Shown here: positions 1-12,391 of the stretch, piece after piece
Layout of the letters: each line of letters starts with the position of its first letter
Numbering within the stretch: the first letter of the stretch is position 1
NCBI RefSeq assembly: GCF_026745355.1
Contig: NC_079205.1
Span: forward strand, 38,042,545-38,106,544
Source: Beta vulgaris subsp. vulgaris
Taxonomy: Eukaryota; Streptophyta; Magnoliopsida; Caryophyllales; Amaranthaceae
Length of the DNA stretch: 64,000 bases
Reading direction: 5' to 3'
The notes under the pieces: generated by a model
The model's input: only the letters and a program-made list of their open reading frames with translations
Told to the model about the DNA's origin: nothing
The model's database searches: none
Position numbers and translations under genes: made by a program

Positions 1-101
1 TGACTTGAAATATAAGGAGGTTTTTGTTCTTGGATAATTGTAGTTACCGCTATTTTAAACCATTCATAAATCTTACACATAATATTTGTTTTTCTTTATA
101 G

Positions 102-197
102 AGATCTTTGCTTATTGCAATAGTTCTCGTGGAGCAGATTGCAGGTGGCCAAAGGGGATTAGTATTCTTCCTTCTTTAGCACCTCTGGGTGAACTAG
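102..197 (+). other. Candidate unrecognised exon upstream of the transposase gene
   Basis: A 96-nt open segment is flanked by a plausible acceptor (ttctttatag) and donor (gtactttg). It translates to a sequence containing DCRWPKGISILPSLAPLGEL, which reads like coding sequence rather than leader. I do not recognise the family. It could be a captured host exon or an upstream exon of the CACTA gene. The rest of 1-433 is AT-rich and shows only the pyrimidine tract and TTGTAG acceptor that lead into the transposase start at 434. Confidence 0.3.
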
Positions 198-433
198 GTA
201 CTTTGTCTCGCATTTTCTTTAATTATTGTCATTGCTTCTTGTTATAAGGTGATTTAATTTAAAAGTTGAGTAATGTTATAGTCATTTCGTACCATGAGAG
301 TAATGATTTTGTAATGGGTGAACTAGGTCATATTTTATATAAGTGTTTCAAGTGAATTATTTCAAGATATATGTTGTTCATTTTTAGCTTTGTGGTTCTT
401 ATTTGTAATTTTTTTTTTTTTTTTTTTGTAGAC

Positions 434-3236
434 ATGGATTCTAGTTGGATAAATTTACAAAAAGGTCATCCTGCTTATTATGATGGTTGCATGAAATTTT
501 TAGAACTTGCTAAAGAGACTCTTTGTTGAAGGAAAAACACGATGTCCATGTAATAATTGCAAGTTAAATAAATAGTTTAAGCTAGAGAAAGTAGGAGGCC
601 ATATTTTATTGTACGGTTTTTACAAGAATTATACAAATTGGATTTTTCATTCTAACTATCAAGTGGATAACAACTTAGAGTTCCCTAGTGATCAAGCAAA
701 AGTAGTAGGTCGAGATGATATTGATGGGTTACTAAAAGCAGCTTTTAGGATTGGTAGTCCACAACCCATTAACGAACCCCCATTATTACGTGAGTTAGAT
801 TCTGATGACGAAGATCTAAATGAGATGCATCAAGAGGTAAATTTTCAATACGAAGTAAATGATGAATTTGCATCAACCAACACCAATGTAGAAGAGGCAA
901 AGTATAAAAGACTCAAGGAAGCTTCTAACGAGAGTATATGAGGGGTGTACTACTTTTTCATAGCTATCGTTTCTATTACACTTATTTCACCTTAAGTGTA
1001 CGAACCACTGGTCTGCTGAATCATTTAATAAGTTGCTTGAACTTCTATTAGACGCATTTCCTCATATTATGGAGTTTCCGTCACCTTATTATGTAAGCAT
1101 GAAGATAATAAAAGATCTAGGATTAGGTTATGAGAAAATCCATGCATGTGCAAATGATTGTATGTTATATTGGGGGGAATACGCAGACAAAAGGGAGTGT
1201 CATATCTGCCACATATCAAGGTGGCAAAATCTGAAAGGCAAGGAGAGTGATGCAAATGAGAAAAGTAATGAAACGTGTAAGAAGGGGGTGCCAGCTAAAG
1301 TAATGCGGTATTTTCCTTTCATTCCCATACTAAAAAGGCTTTACATGTCATCTAATACCGCAAGAGATATGAGATGGCATTTTGATCAGAAGGACGAAAA
1401 AAATATTAGTCACCCGTCAGATGGAGAGGCTTGGAAAATATTTGATAACACATATGAAGAGTTCGCTAAAGATCCTCGTAGTGTTAGACTTGGTCTAGCA
1501 AGTGATGGTTTTAATACATATCGTCTTATGCACACTAATTACAGTACATGGTCAGTTGTTCTGATTCCATATAATTTGCCTTCTTGGCTTAGTATGAAGT
1601 TATCTTCATTTATTTTGTCCTTGATTATTCTCGGAAAATATGGCCCTGGTATTGATAATGATGTGTACTTGCAACCTTTAATCCATGAGTTAAAATTGTT
1701 GTGGGAAGGTGTAGATGCTTTTGATGTTTATAGCGGAAAAAAGTTTAAACTACGAGCAGCATTACCCTCCACTATAAAGGACTTCCCGGCATATGCTATG
1801 TTGTCGGGTTGGAGTACAAAAGGTTATAAAGCTTGCCCTTCTTGCGCCAATTTTACCGAATCATATAAATTTGGTGGTAAAATTGTCTACCACAGATCTC
1901 ATAAATGGTTGCCGATTGATCATCCTTTTCGTTTTCAAGCTAATTTATTTGATGGGAAAGAGGAATATGGTCTTTCTCCTGTTCCTGCTAGTGGGACATA
2001 AATTTTGAAGCAACTAGAAGAAGTTAATTATGTTTACGAAAAATAAAAAACAATATCTAAAAAAAGAAGGAGACAAGAAGTTGGGACATCTAATAATGAA
2101 ATTGAGGATGATGAAGACGAAAAAGAAGATGAAAAGGTTCTTTGGAAAAAGAAAAGTACATTTTTTGACTTGGAATTGGGAACATAATCTTTTGAGACAT
2201 AATTTAGATGTTATGCACATTGAAAAGAGTGTGTGTGGCAATTTATTAGGGACTCTTTTAGACACAGAAAAGAGTAGAGAGATGATAAGAAAGCTAGGGA
2301 GGCTCTTAAAGAACGAAACATAAAATCTCATCTTTGGCTTCAAACTCATCCTAATCGTGTTAAAGTTTATATGCCTCCAGCTGGCTACAATATGTGTAAA
2401 GAAGATAAAGAACGGTTTTTGAAAGTCTTGAAAAAGCTTAGAGTTCCTAATGGTTATTGATCAAATTTGCAAAGATGTGTGAATATGAAGGAGCGCAAAC
2501 TTATTGATATGAAAAGTCATGACAATCATATCCTCATGCAAGACCTCCTTCCTGTTGCTTTAAGAGCGTCAAATGCCACAAAAGTTACTGCCTTACTTGA
2601 GGAGTTGTCGTATTTTTTCAAGAAGATATGTTCAACTGCCATTGATAAAGCAGAGTTAGATGCGATTCAGTCAATTCTTGTATTAACCCTTTGTAAGATG
2701 GAGAAAGAGTTTCTACCAACATTTTTCACAATTATGGTTCATCTACTAATTCCTTTAGTGGATGAGGTTAAACTCGGCAGACCTGTTCATTACAGATGGA
2801 TGTATCCTATTGAAAGGTTAATATCTCAAATTTAGATTACTCTTTTAAATTTTCTTTATCATTTTGTAATAAGAAACCACCATCAACTACTTTTCTAATT
2901 TTTCCACTCATAATCTTCATTATTTTTGAAGGTACTTGGCTTTTTTGAAATCTCATGTTAGCAATAAAGCACAGCCGGAAGGGTCCATAGCTGAAGGGTT
3001 CCTTTTATGGTAGACAATTACATTTTTCTCGAGATATTTAGAAAGTGTTGAGACCATGTTCACTAGACCAAAAAGGAATGATGATGGTGTTCCGCACATC
3101 AATAACTATCTATACAACTCATGTGGTCGTGTTGTTGGAAAGAGAGAAAATGTCCGTCTTGATGACAAAAGTTTAACGCAAGCACATCGCTATGTTTTGC
3201 TTCATTCAGATGAGATGAAACCAGTATTTGAGTAAG
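434..3236 (+). pseudogene. CACTA TNP2-type transposase, N-terminal and catalytic part (decayed)
   Basis: The start codon at 434 directly follows a T-tract and acceptor. Domain order is typical of TNP2 proteins. First comes the Transposase-associated domain (MDSSWINLQKG, then RCPCNNC after a frame change, then LYGFYKNYTNWIFH). The Transposase_21/TNP2 core follows (about 960-2300; ECHICHISRW, CPSCANF, NLDVMHIEKSVCGNLLGTLL). DUF4218 comes next (2467-3236; LPVALRASNATKV, PVHYRWMYPIERL, then PEGSIAEGF in the next exon). The gene is broken: TGA at 527 with a frame shift, TAG near 570, a frame break after the core (about 2001-2030), TGA near 2458, and a stop in the second DUF4218 exon near 3013. A short intron lies at about 2836-2930. 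The protein would have cut and joined the element ends; this copy cannot. Confidence 0.85.
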
Positions 3237-3243
3237 TACGATT

Positions 3244-5751
3244 ATGGATTATTTAGCGAATGTATCTATAATCAAAACGTTAACAAACAAGTTTTTCAAA
3301 TTCTTAAGTGATTTCTTACAACTAAAGCGACAAGAGCATGAAGTCGCAGGAAGTAAGGCCAATGAATATCTCGAAAATCAATGGAGGCTTAAGGAATTCT
3401 CCGATTGGTTGCAGAACCAAGTTATATGCTTCAAATTTTGAAGTTTCCTTAATTGTTTTATATATTAATCTAAGTTTAACTTAACCATCTATTTGGAATT
3501 ATAGGTCCATAACCTAGATGATAGCACTGTAGAAGGAAAGTTGAGAAAAGCGTTGGCCGGTGGTTTAAGCAACCGCGGTAAAAGGATAAAAAGCTTCATT
3601 ATTAATGGTTATAAGTTTGATACTGTGGATCGTGAACAGTTTCGGAAGACTCAAAATTCTGGAGTGATGGTTGAAGCCGATGGCCAAGTGTATTATGGAA
3701 AACTCAAAGACATATTTGAACTTGATTATTATGGTTCTTTCAAAGTTATCATGTTTCGTTGTGACTGGGTTGATATACGTAGGGGTTGTAAAACATACCC
3801 AAGTGGCAGAGTAACTGTCAATTTCTCGAAGTTGATGCACACTGGTCGAAATTTGTCCGATGATCCATTTATTTTCTCTTCTCAAGCAATACAAGTTTTT
3901 TATGTCGAGGATGAGATACAAACACTAGTACAAAATTAATGATTTACGTCGGACCTGGGACCACCATTTGCGTCGGACATCGGTCCGACAGCACAGGTCT
4001 CGATGCAAATTTAAGAGTTAGCATCTACGTCGGACAAGGACACGACGCAGATTTAAGATATTTGCGTCGCGTGAAACACAAAGTGCGACGCACAAGGTGC
4101 CAAAATAGCACCAACATTTTGTCTTTTGCGTCTTACCTGAGCTACATGCGACGCAGATGAGCAACCATCTGCATCGCATGTAACTCATCATCCGACGCAA
4201 ATTGTCGTTTTTTTTATTAAAAAAAATATAAATTCATAAGCATCAATACATACACAACAAATGTTGAACCATTTATTAATAGATCTGAAGCAAACAGATA
4301 CCCAAAACCTCAAATAATAATCTCATCACCGCAACTCACACTCAAATAATTCACAAATTCGACAAACACAAACAAAAAACAATGGCGGAAAGTTCTATTA
4401 TCAATAAAACTAAGAGAGACAAAGAGAACAAACCACTATTATCAATTTAGAATTTACAACTTAAAAAAAACAGAAAAAATCCTCTAAGTTTCCAGATCTA
4501 AAATCGAAAATGAAAATATATAAGATCTTACATGGATTGTGTTGAAGAAATATCTAAAAAAAATGTAAAATATACAAAAATATTCGAGAACTTACTACTA
4601 GGGATTCATAATTTAAGAAAAAGAAAGAACGATCGAGACATTCATCGAAATAGAAGCATCGCCGGCCAAATTATGAGCATCAAATTGCGATCTGCAAAAA
4701 GAAGGCAACATCACCATCACTATATACCACCATGCAACCACCGTCAGCGTTAGAGTGAATTTTCGTGTTTGAGAGGTGCGCTGGAGAGAAGAACGGAGAT
4801 GGGAGTCGCCTGAGAGAACGAATGGGTCGAAGATGGGGAGTCGCCTGAGAAAACGAACGGATCGAAGATGGGCGTTAGATGTAAAGTGAAGGAGAAACCA
4901 AATGGCAAGATTTCTGGAAACATGAAACAAATAACAGCAAAAAAAAAAGCCGAAAACGCATAGTATTGAAATGTTGAAAATTTACGGTGGAAAAATCTTA
5001 CTGATGAACCTCTCTCTGTCTCTCTCGAACGAAAAGGAGTGAGAGGAGAATTTGAGAGTGAGAAGCAGCGGAGTTTTTTTCATTTTCGTTCGTTGCCATC
5101 GTCGTTCGTTCGCCGGAAAACGAGTGAGAGAGAGGGGAACCTCTTCATGCATTAGCGTTATTATGGTTATGGAGAAGTGAAGAAACATGGATTGTATTGA
5201 AGAGAAGCGGCAAGAAATGAAAGGTGTGTTCAGCGAAATTAGGGTTGGGTGAGTGAGGGAGGGAGAGAGAGAAAGTGTGAGAGAGGGAGAAATGAAAGGT
5301 GCGTGCATAGGGTTTCTGAAAAAAAGGTAGTGGGCTGTAGGCCTCCTTAATATGTGCATCTTACATTGAATAGGGTGCGATGCAAATTGGGTCTTTTGCA
5401 ACGCACCTAAAAGATGTGCGATGCAAATAGTTTGATTTTTTTTTTCTAGGTAGAGACGATTTGCGTCGCATGAGTCAAAAAATCCGACGCACATTAGGCT
5501 TTTGCAACGCACCTAAGGCATGTGCGACGCAAATGGGGCGTATTTGGTGCTTATATACTCATGTTGTGCGTCGCATTCCTCTCTACGTGCGACGCTAATT
5601 AAGTTATTGCATCGTTTTGCCTTTCATGCGACGCAAATGGGGTGACGCAAATCGTCATTTTTCCACTAGTGAAAAAGGATGGCTTCATGTAATTAAGACT
5701 AAGCCTAGGGACTTGTTTGATATACCCGACGATGATGAGATTCTAGAATAG
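3244..5751 (+). pseudogene. CACTA transposase C-terminal DUF4216 exons, split by a nested CACTA
   Basis: This continues the same gene. One segment at 3244-3425 (ANEYLENQWRLKEFSDWL) leads through an intron at about 3430-3507 into the DUF4216 exon (3508-3922), with GVMVEADGQVYYGKLKDIFE, VIMFRCDWVD and IQVFYVEDE, all standard for this family. At 3922 a nested element begins. Downstream of it, 5675-5751 encodes the expected tail (GWLHVIKTKPRDLFDIPDDD) and a TAG stop. Removing the nested element and one AAA target copy joins the two parts in frame, so this exon was intact when the insertion happened. DUF4216 has no established biochemical role; it regularly follows TNP2 in CACTA elements. Confidence 0.85.
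3923..5671. mobile_element. Nested non-autonomous CACTA element (1.75 kb) with GCGTCGCA subterminal repeats
   Basis: The left end reads CACTAGTACAAAATT and the right end, reversed, CACTAGTGGAAAAATG. The similarity continues inward to GATTTRCGTC on both sides. The 3-bp target duplication is AAA (3920-3922 and 5672-5674). Both ends carry many copies of a GCGTCGCA/TGCGACGCA-type motif in both orientations, the usual binding-site clusters of CACTA ends. There is no transposase. The interior has purine-rich leader-like sequence and a 34-bp tandem duplication at 4798-4866. Two related ATGGATTGTRTTGAAGA stretches (about 4531 and 5187) suggest an internal duplication. Open frames at 4532-5512 have no recognisable product. 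Confidence 0.92.
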
Positions 5752-6086
5752 TAGGGTTTGGGTTCTTATAATTAATTTTTCATTTATATATATTTGTTCT
5801 TTTATGTTGGGTTCGTGTCTTTAATTGTTTTAATTAAATTTCAGTCACTAAAAATATTGTAATTGCCATTTCTCCATTTCCTTGTTCGTATAACTTTAAA
5901 AATTGTTGTACTCTATATTCATCATGCATTTTGAAGTATATGATTGACAATTAATATATTATCTTTTCATATCACTATATGTGCTAGAGGACTGATTTGC
6001 TAAGATTATATATTCTGAAATCCATATAAAGGCTACAGTGATAAATGTCCTCACGTTTTGTTGTGGATATTTTGTTATTTTTGCAG
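5752..6086 (+). other. AT-rich sequence between transposase gene and HAKAI-like exon
   Basis: No coding sequence recognised. It is probably partly the 3' untranslated region of the transposase gene and partly intron of the captured HAKAI segment, as it ends in a good acceptor (tatttttgcag at 6086). The capture breakpoint is not visible. Confidence 0.4.
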
Positions 6087-6145
6087 AGTCCGTGTGAGCA
6101 CGCCTTCTGTCTTGATTGCGCTAGGAATGATTCAATCTGTTATCT
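6087..6145 (+). pseudogene. Captured RING-finger exon resembling plant HAKAI E3 ligase
   Basis: A 59-nt exon is bounded by an acceptor (ttgcag) and a donor (gtaagt). It encodes CEHAFCLDCARNDSICYL, the core of a C3HC4-like RING with the Cys/His spacing and wording that I know from plant HAKAI (CBLL1 homologue, part of the m6A writer complex). In HAKAI the next exon supplies the remaining cysteines; I do not see it here. This is an isolated exon of a host gene inside CACTA-A, between its two genes, with flanking intron sequence, so it was captured from genomic DNA. It cannot make a functional RING alone. The family assignment is from memory of the motif. Confidence 0.6.
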
Positions 6146-6735
6146 GTAAGTGCTCGTATAATTTGAAATGATAGTTGGATCAATATTGGTCCAATTTTGT
6201 AATAATAGTAGTATTGGTAGTTGGGTTAGTACTAATAGTAGTTTGTGAACTTAAAATAAGCATTAGAAGCCCTTTGATTAACTAACATTAAACCTAAAAT
6301 CAATTTTACCACTTTATTTATTCAAGAAAATAAAGAAACTAATAAGAAATTCTGCACTCCGCAAGTTGTCTAACGTAACTAGTATAATCCTATCCTATTT
6401 TAGATTGATTATTAGGGTTGATATTGTTTAATTAATTTAAGTTAGTGTTTTGGTGGTTATTTGATTTCTTGTCATATGATGATTCTAGTTGTTGTCCTTT
6501 GTTTAGTTACTAGTTAGGGGTTGTTTGAGTATTGTATTTAGGGAAAAGAATCCATTAATTTAATCCCAGGATCATCCTATTTAGCAGAAAGAACAATGCT
6601 GCAAACATTATCCTATCTACATGCCTAAATGTTAAACTATTTCCTAAATATTTTTGGTTTCTCTCTTTTCACTTAGTTTATTTTATTCTCTTTAACCACT
6701 TTTTTTTTTGTGTGCCTTGCCCTATATTGTAGGAG
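6146..6735 (+). other. Intron-like AT-rich stretch
   Basis: It begins with the donor of the RING exon and ends with the acceptor ttgtag before 6736. Nothing else is recognisable in it. It could contain the junction between captured DNA and transposon sequence. Confidence 0.35.
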
Positions 6736-7074
6736 ATGACTTATCTAGGGAATAGAACAAGGGATATACATGCCTCAGATACTAAACCTAATTCGTGTTC
6801 GAATTCGCCAACCTCAAACACCTCACCTTTGGCCGAAAATACCTCACAACCAACCAAAAAACAACATCTCCAATCACAACCACTTCAAGTTCCTTCTTGT
6901 GTCAGATTTGGACCATTTATTCCACCGAGTACCATTGCAGCTAAGGTTCAAGCTCCATGTTTGAACACAACAAAAAGTCCACCACCACTATCAGGAGCTA
7001 CATGGAAAAATCCACCTGCTATTGCATCAAAATTTATAACAATCCCACCTCCGTCCACTGGTCATAAGTCACGT

Positions 7075-7645
7075 AGTATTCCACCTTCTACTCATATCTG
7101 CCCTACTATTCCATCTCACAAAGACCGGTCTTCTATTGCATCAAAACCACTCAAAAACCCTTCTACTTTCAATGGTCATAAGTTACATAGTATTCCTCCT
7201 TCTACTCATATCTCCCTAACTATTTCAACTCACAACGACCCATCTTCTACTGCACCAAAACCACTCATTAACCCTTCTACTGCCTCGAGTCATAAGTCAC
7301 ATAGTATTCCTCCTTCTACTCATATCTCCCCTACTATTCCATCTCACAACGACCCTCCTTCTACTGCACCAAAACCACTCATTAACCCTTCTACTTTCAC
7401 AGGTCATAAGTCACATAGTATTCCTCCTTCTACTTATATCTCCCCTACTATTCCATCTTACAATGACCCTCCTTCTACTGCACCAAAACCACTTAAAAAC
7501 CCTTCTACTTCCACATGTCATAAGTCACATAGTATTCCTCCTTCTACTCATATCTCCCCTACTATTCCACATCTCAAAAAGGACCATCTTCTACAACACC
7601 AAAACCACTCAAAAATCCTTCTACTAGCTCTGCTCATATCCCATC
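7075..7645 (+). repeat. Five 114-bp tandem repeats encoding a 38-residue Pro/Ser/Thr unit
   Basis: Units start at 7075, 7189, 7303, 7417 and 7531. Each begins AGTATTCC and encodes a unit built on SIPPSTHISPTIPSHNDPPS followed by STAPKPLINPST and a GHKSH-like end. The units keep the reading frame (114 = 3 x 38) until the last one, where a small indel shifts frame. The repeats form the N-terminal, probably disordered part of the Transposase_24 protein. Confidence 0.9.
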
Positions 7646-8135
7646 TTCTGGTCATATTGATACATCAACAAGAAAGTGTGAGACTCATCAAACAAACCAA
7701 AAAGGTGGTGAAGAACCATTACATAAGTCAAAAACATCGAAATCCCTACGGTCAAAGTCGTATCCATATTGGACTTTAGATATAGATTTTGATGATAAGG
7801 AGGAGGTTATGACCAAAGTTAAATCATTCAATTTTTCATTCTTCATTAAGGATCTGGTTTATCATTTGATATAAAGGTGAAATATTAAGTAATTTAATAT
7901 GTAATATAATTGTTTGTTGTTTCTTTCTATGTAGATGCTCAGGGTAACATATCATTGGTGTCAAATATTGTGTTGAATTCAATGAGTTTTGCCAACCACT
8001 TCGGAAAGGTGGAAGTATGTTAGTTAGGTTCATTGGCAGCATTACAAAGGTTGAGACACATTGTCCAGTTGGGGAATCAAATTGGCATTCTGTCGACAAG
8101 AATCTCAAAGGTAAGATGGTAGATGAGATCAAAGT

Positions 8136-10425
8136 AAGTATTTTCCTAAAATATTCTGGATTCTTCTACTGAGGTTAATTTTTTCATGCTGGAATTTAAA
8201 ATTTCTTGATAGATTATTTTATTTAATTTTAGATTTTGTAATCTTCTGTTGGTTGAAGACTTCTGCTAAATTTTTTAAAAAAAAATTCTCAATTTTTGTA
8301 GAGTTGGTCACTGAACTTTTATATAAAAATATAGAAATGTAGAAAGGGCATAATATTGAATTGTATACACATCCATCTTCTTGGCACTACCACATACCCT
8401 GCCTTGGGATATCTTTTTTAATCCTGTTATAAAGTCTCTGATCAACTGGCAAAATATTAGAACTATCAGAACTAGGCTTAAGTTCAGATGCTGAAATATT
8501 AACCTTCAGATTTCTGCATCTGCTGTAACTTTGTTGTATATGAGAATGTTCTAAAGGTATTTAAATTGACTAGAAAGAAAGATTGATCAATTCTTGTTCA
8601 TCTCCTTTTGCTTATATTTTTCGCTGCCTCTGCTCCTTGATTTTTCATTTCTTTTTGATTCCCCTCTCCTTTCTGCGCCATTCTTGAAGTAGTTAACATT
8701 AGAAAAAATAGGAAATGCCAGTATAAGGAAAGAGTTATGTCCTGTGTACTGGTAGTCATAGGTAGCAATTGAAATGTTGCCTTGTGTCCAAGCGTTGCAT
8801 TACATTTCACGTGGTTATATTATGAAATTATGCCAGTTTTCTTGCAGTGTACGTCGTTATTGTGCATTCGTGCTTGTCACAGTTTTTTGCACCACCCTTT
8901 GTCATGTTCCCTTCGAATACTTGGATCCTTTGTAGACAAGTTCTTCTCTCTTTTTTATTTGTGGTGGTTTTAAGTGGGGTTTTTGTAATGAAATACAAGG
9001 CAAAGCATATCGAATGGGATTAGTTGAAGTTGGAAAATCCTTTCATAACAAGCTTTAGATAGAAAGCAAATGTACATCTGAACCGGAAGCCAAAATATGA
9101 AGTCTGAACTATGGCTAAGATTGTGTAAGTACCTTTTGTCTCGACCCAGGAAACATTAAAAGTATATGCTATTTCTTTCCGATACTTGCAGTTTATGTGG
9201 GCAGAATGTCCAGAATACTGGTCGAACATAATCTCTAATTCAGCACTCATGGAGTACTTTATAGCACCTTCCTATTAATGTTCATTCTGCAAGCTGTGAG
9301 TTTCTCTCTAGTCGGCTTTCCAGTCCACACACCAAACCACCACAACCACCTGATCACTCTGATCTTATTGAGGCGTACAATTAGCATTCTTACTTTTTCC
9401 TTTTTGAATTTGTTTTAATAGTTACTCTTAGTAATTTTTAATATTTAGGTAGTATAGCCCACTAATTTTTACATTTTCTCTCTTGCTTTTAGGATTCTCT
9501 CACCTGAATTTTACATTATTTGTCTTGTTACTTGAACCATATATTTATAGTCGATCAATAGGAATAACACATGTCTTCAAGGAATATACAACTTGCCTCA
9601 AGCTAATAATAGTCTTAGATAGAATATAATACATGCCAAAATATATCTACTTTCCAAATTTAATCCTACATCAACCATGAAACTTATATGGCTGACATAC
9701 ATGCCTGCCCCAGTTCTCATAATGGCAGTCTATTTGATGTTCTAATCTGTAAAATGCCAGTGTTATGGTCCATAATCACGACGAGCATATCCTCTAGTTA
9801 TTGGCTTATGAGCTTATCTATCAGGGTATAATATTGCTAGAAACTATCAGCTTAAAATGCAATGAGAGATATTGTAGCATGGCCAATCACTAGCCTGTCT
9901 TGTGCAAATGCACATTGTTGTCTCTTATTGTTGCTCTAATTTAGGATGTTTGACAATGTTGAGTCTTTTCTGTCTAGTTCTCTTGTGTTTACTTCAGAGT
10001 TCAGAGTGTCAGACCAATGCTATCAGTAATGTTAGTGACTGATGTTGTAAGCACTTTCATGTTCCTATTATCCTATTAACACATTGCTGACTTGTTTCAG
10101 TGATTAGATAGATCTTTGGCAAAATAGATTTGGTTGTGTTTTTTATTGTAGAGAGAATGATCCTTTCTTTGCTAATACTCCCTGGCGCCTTAGTTTGATT
10201 GCTTTTGTTTTGGAAGTTGTAATGACTACTTTTTATTTACCCAATGACTGTTCAATGGCAGCTGCGAATCTGGGTGCAATACTAGAGGCTTTAGTATATT
10301 ATGTTCTGCTAGACGTACAACTAATATGTTTGATGTGGTTGTTGATTAGTTGTAGCTATCTCTAATATGTTCTGAAAAACTTTTGACAAAGCAAATATAT
10401 GGCTTGTTTCTTTTTTCAAACTAAG
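8136..10425 (+). other. Long intron of the Transposase_24 gene
   Basis: It runs from donor gtaagta (8136) to an acceptor ending CTAAG at 10425. The content is AT-rich with no recognisable coding sequence. Its size suggests an insertion, but I could not identify terminal repeats or a target duplication. Confidence 0.45.
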
Positions 10426-11584
10426 GCACGGTTTATGATTCCCGACGGTCCCGAATACGTCAAACAAATACTCAAGCATGCTAGTAAAAGTTGGAGGCAT
10501 TTCAAACACTCTCTCAAATCAAGTCATTATAAACCAGAGCAGAAGACACTCGATGAGATGTGCAATATGGATCCACTGTACGGAATTACTAGTAATCAGT
10601 GGATAAAGTTGGTTAAGCATTGGGATTTGCAAGAAGGGAAAGTAAGTACCATTCTTACAATCAAACTTTATTTACTCTTTGCTTATTTCATTTCATCAAA
10701 ACATAAATTTTTTTCCATAATAAATCTACATGGAAATGAGTGCAGAAACTGTCAGAATTAGGGAAAGAAGCACGAGCCTCCCTAAATCAACTTCATAGAT
10801 ATGGTTCCAAGAGTTTGGCGAACAAGCAAGCTGATTATGTATGAATCGTGAATATAATAGGTTCTTATATATTTCATATTTAGAATGAATTAGCCCTTTC
10901 ACTTATATTTTGCTTGAAAAATATGAATGTTTCACATCTTATCTTGTCGATTTCTTTTTCATATTAATAAAAATAATAGGAAGATGAGCATGGAGAAAAA
11001 ATGAGCTTGTTAGCTCTTTGGAAAAAAATTCATATGGGCAAGGATGGAAGCTTTCTACCCGAGACAGACACAACAGATTTTGTGGTATAAGTACATATTA
11101 GAATGACTTTTTAAGCTTGCTTCCTTTGAATGTAAAATAATACTTCTTTAATTTTATATGTTAATTAGATGTGTAGGATGATGCATATACGAACTTGGAA
11201 TTGTTGAATCAAGCATGCCCTTCTAAGTCTGACTTAGAACTTGAAGATGAAGCCTTTGAGCACACCATGTATGGTGGAGAGATTCCACAACCTCCCGTAG
11301 GCTATGGACTTGGAGTTCGAAAGGGCGACATTTACGGTGTGCATGGTGTTCTGAATAAGCAAAAGGTTCGAAAGAGGACCGTGGTTGTGGAGAAGAATAA
11401 AGAAGAATTTTCCGTTCTTAAGAAGGAAAATAGCTTGTTAAAAGCCCAAGTTCAAGAGAACAACTATCTACTCAAAACTCTAGCTGGACAATTTTCTCAA
11501 CTAGTAGGTAAAGTTCGTAAAGGAGAGGCTTCAATGCACCTTTTAGATTGTGCACAAGCAGTCTTGGAAGTAACAAACCAAAAG

Positions 11585-12391
11585 GTATGCTCATACATGC
11601 TTCTATTGTTGTTGTTGTGATGTTTTCTAGAATTATCAAAATCCTTGGTCTACCGTCTGCCACTGATGGCATTTTCTTATTTCTATAACTCGATTTGATG
11701 CATTTTTTTCTAACTTAATTATTTGATAGGTGTAAGTAATAACTCGATTTGATGCATTTTTTTGTCTAACTTAAATCCAATTTCGGTGCCATCAATAGTG
11801 GTGTTTTTTTAATCATGTGTTTTGAAAGCGAATTTGATCAATAATAGCTCTTCTGGTGTCATGTTCTTGAAATGTATTACCAATGCCATCAATGTGATAG
11901 CAATTCCTACTTTCTAGTAACTATGTTGTGTCTAATGCTCTTTCTTTTACTTTTTTGGAAGGAATTTTTAGTTAAATGTATTTAAAACAAGCTAAAAGGG
12001 AAAGTTTGTTACCTCACCTAACTAAATGACCACTTTGAGCACACTAAACTCTTATTTTTTTTCAATTGCTAGTGAAATGGGATAATCATAAGGGGAACAT
12101 AAAATAATTGGGTAGTATAGAAAGTAGCTTACTTCTAGAAAATTGGAGGACTTTGAGAACTTTACGGAGCATTCTCACAAGAACCTTCTTTATCCCCTTA
12201 AGATATTGTATAGAAAAGAGAGAAATGTAGAGGAGGGGCATCTGCTGGGTGTATTCATCTTTTATTGGAGGAAAAATTTGAACAACCTTCTGTAAATTAT
12301 GAACCTTATAGTGTTCGTCTTTCTAGTTTAAATTAATTTCTGCTCGTGTTACCTATTTCTTGGGATATATTACATGTGCTAATTATAATTT
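11585..12391 (+). other. 3' region of the second CACTA gene
   Basis: Non-coding, AT-rich. A 26-bp string beginning ATAACTCGATTTGATGC occurs twice, about 53 bp apart (near 11684 and 11737), a small tandem duplication. The last nine bases (12383-12391) are the left target duplication of the next element. Confidence 0.5.

Larger units (their letters stand above)
6736..11584 (+). pseudogene. Second CACTA gene: Transposase_24 (Ptta/En/Spm) protein, multi-exon, probably decayed
   Basis: The exons I can place are: 6736-about 7860 (Pro/Ser/Thr-rich repeats), 7935-8135 (QPLRKGGSMLVRFIGSITK ... WHSVDKNLKGKM), 10426-10641 (ARFMIPDGPEYVKQILKHAS, SKSWRHFKHSL, WIKLVKHWD), 10746-10838 (KLSELGKEARASLNQ, GSKSLANKQADY), 10980-11084 (LLALWKKIHMGKDGSFL) and 11177-11584 (YGLGVRKGDIYG, then a coiled-coil-like stretch). 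Most junctions have good GT-AG signals. This layout matches the Transposase_24 family found downstream of TNP2 in CACTA elements, which is thought to bind the subterminal repeats. Problems: a frame shift near 7575 in the repeat exon and a TAA in the best frame near 7950. The later exons look undamaged. A 2.3-kb intron (8136-10425) is unusually long. Confidence 0.72.

Noticed and set aside
4532..5512. Open frames on both strands inside the nested CACTA
   Set aside because: Low-complexity Ser/Arg and His-rich products in subterminal repeat and purine-rich sequence, no family recognised.
8598..9250. Short frames in the long intron of the second CACTA gene
   Set aside because: No similarity to known proteins and no consistent splice sites; background in AT-rich sequence.
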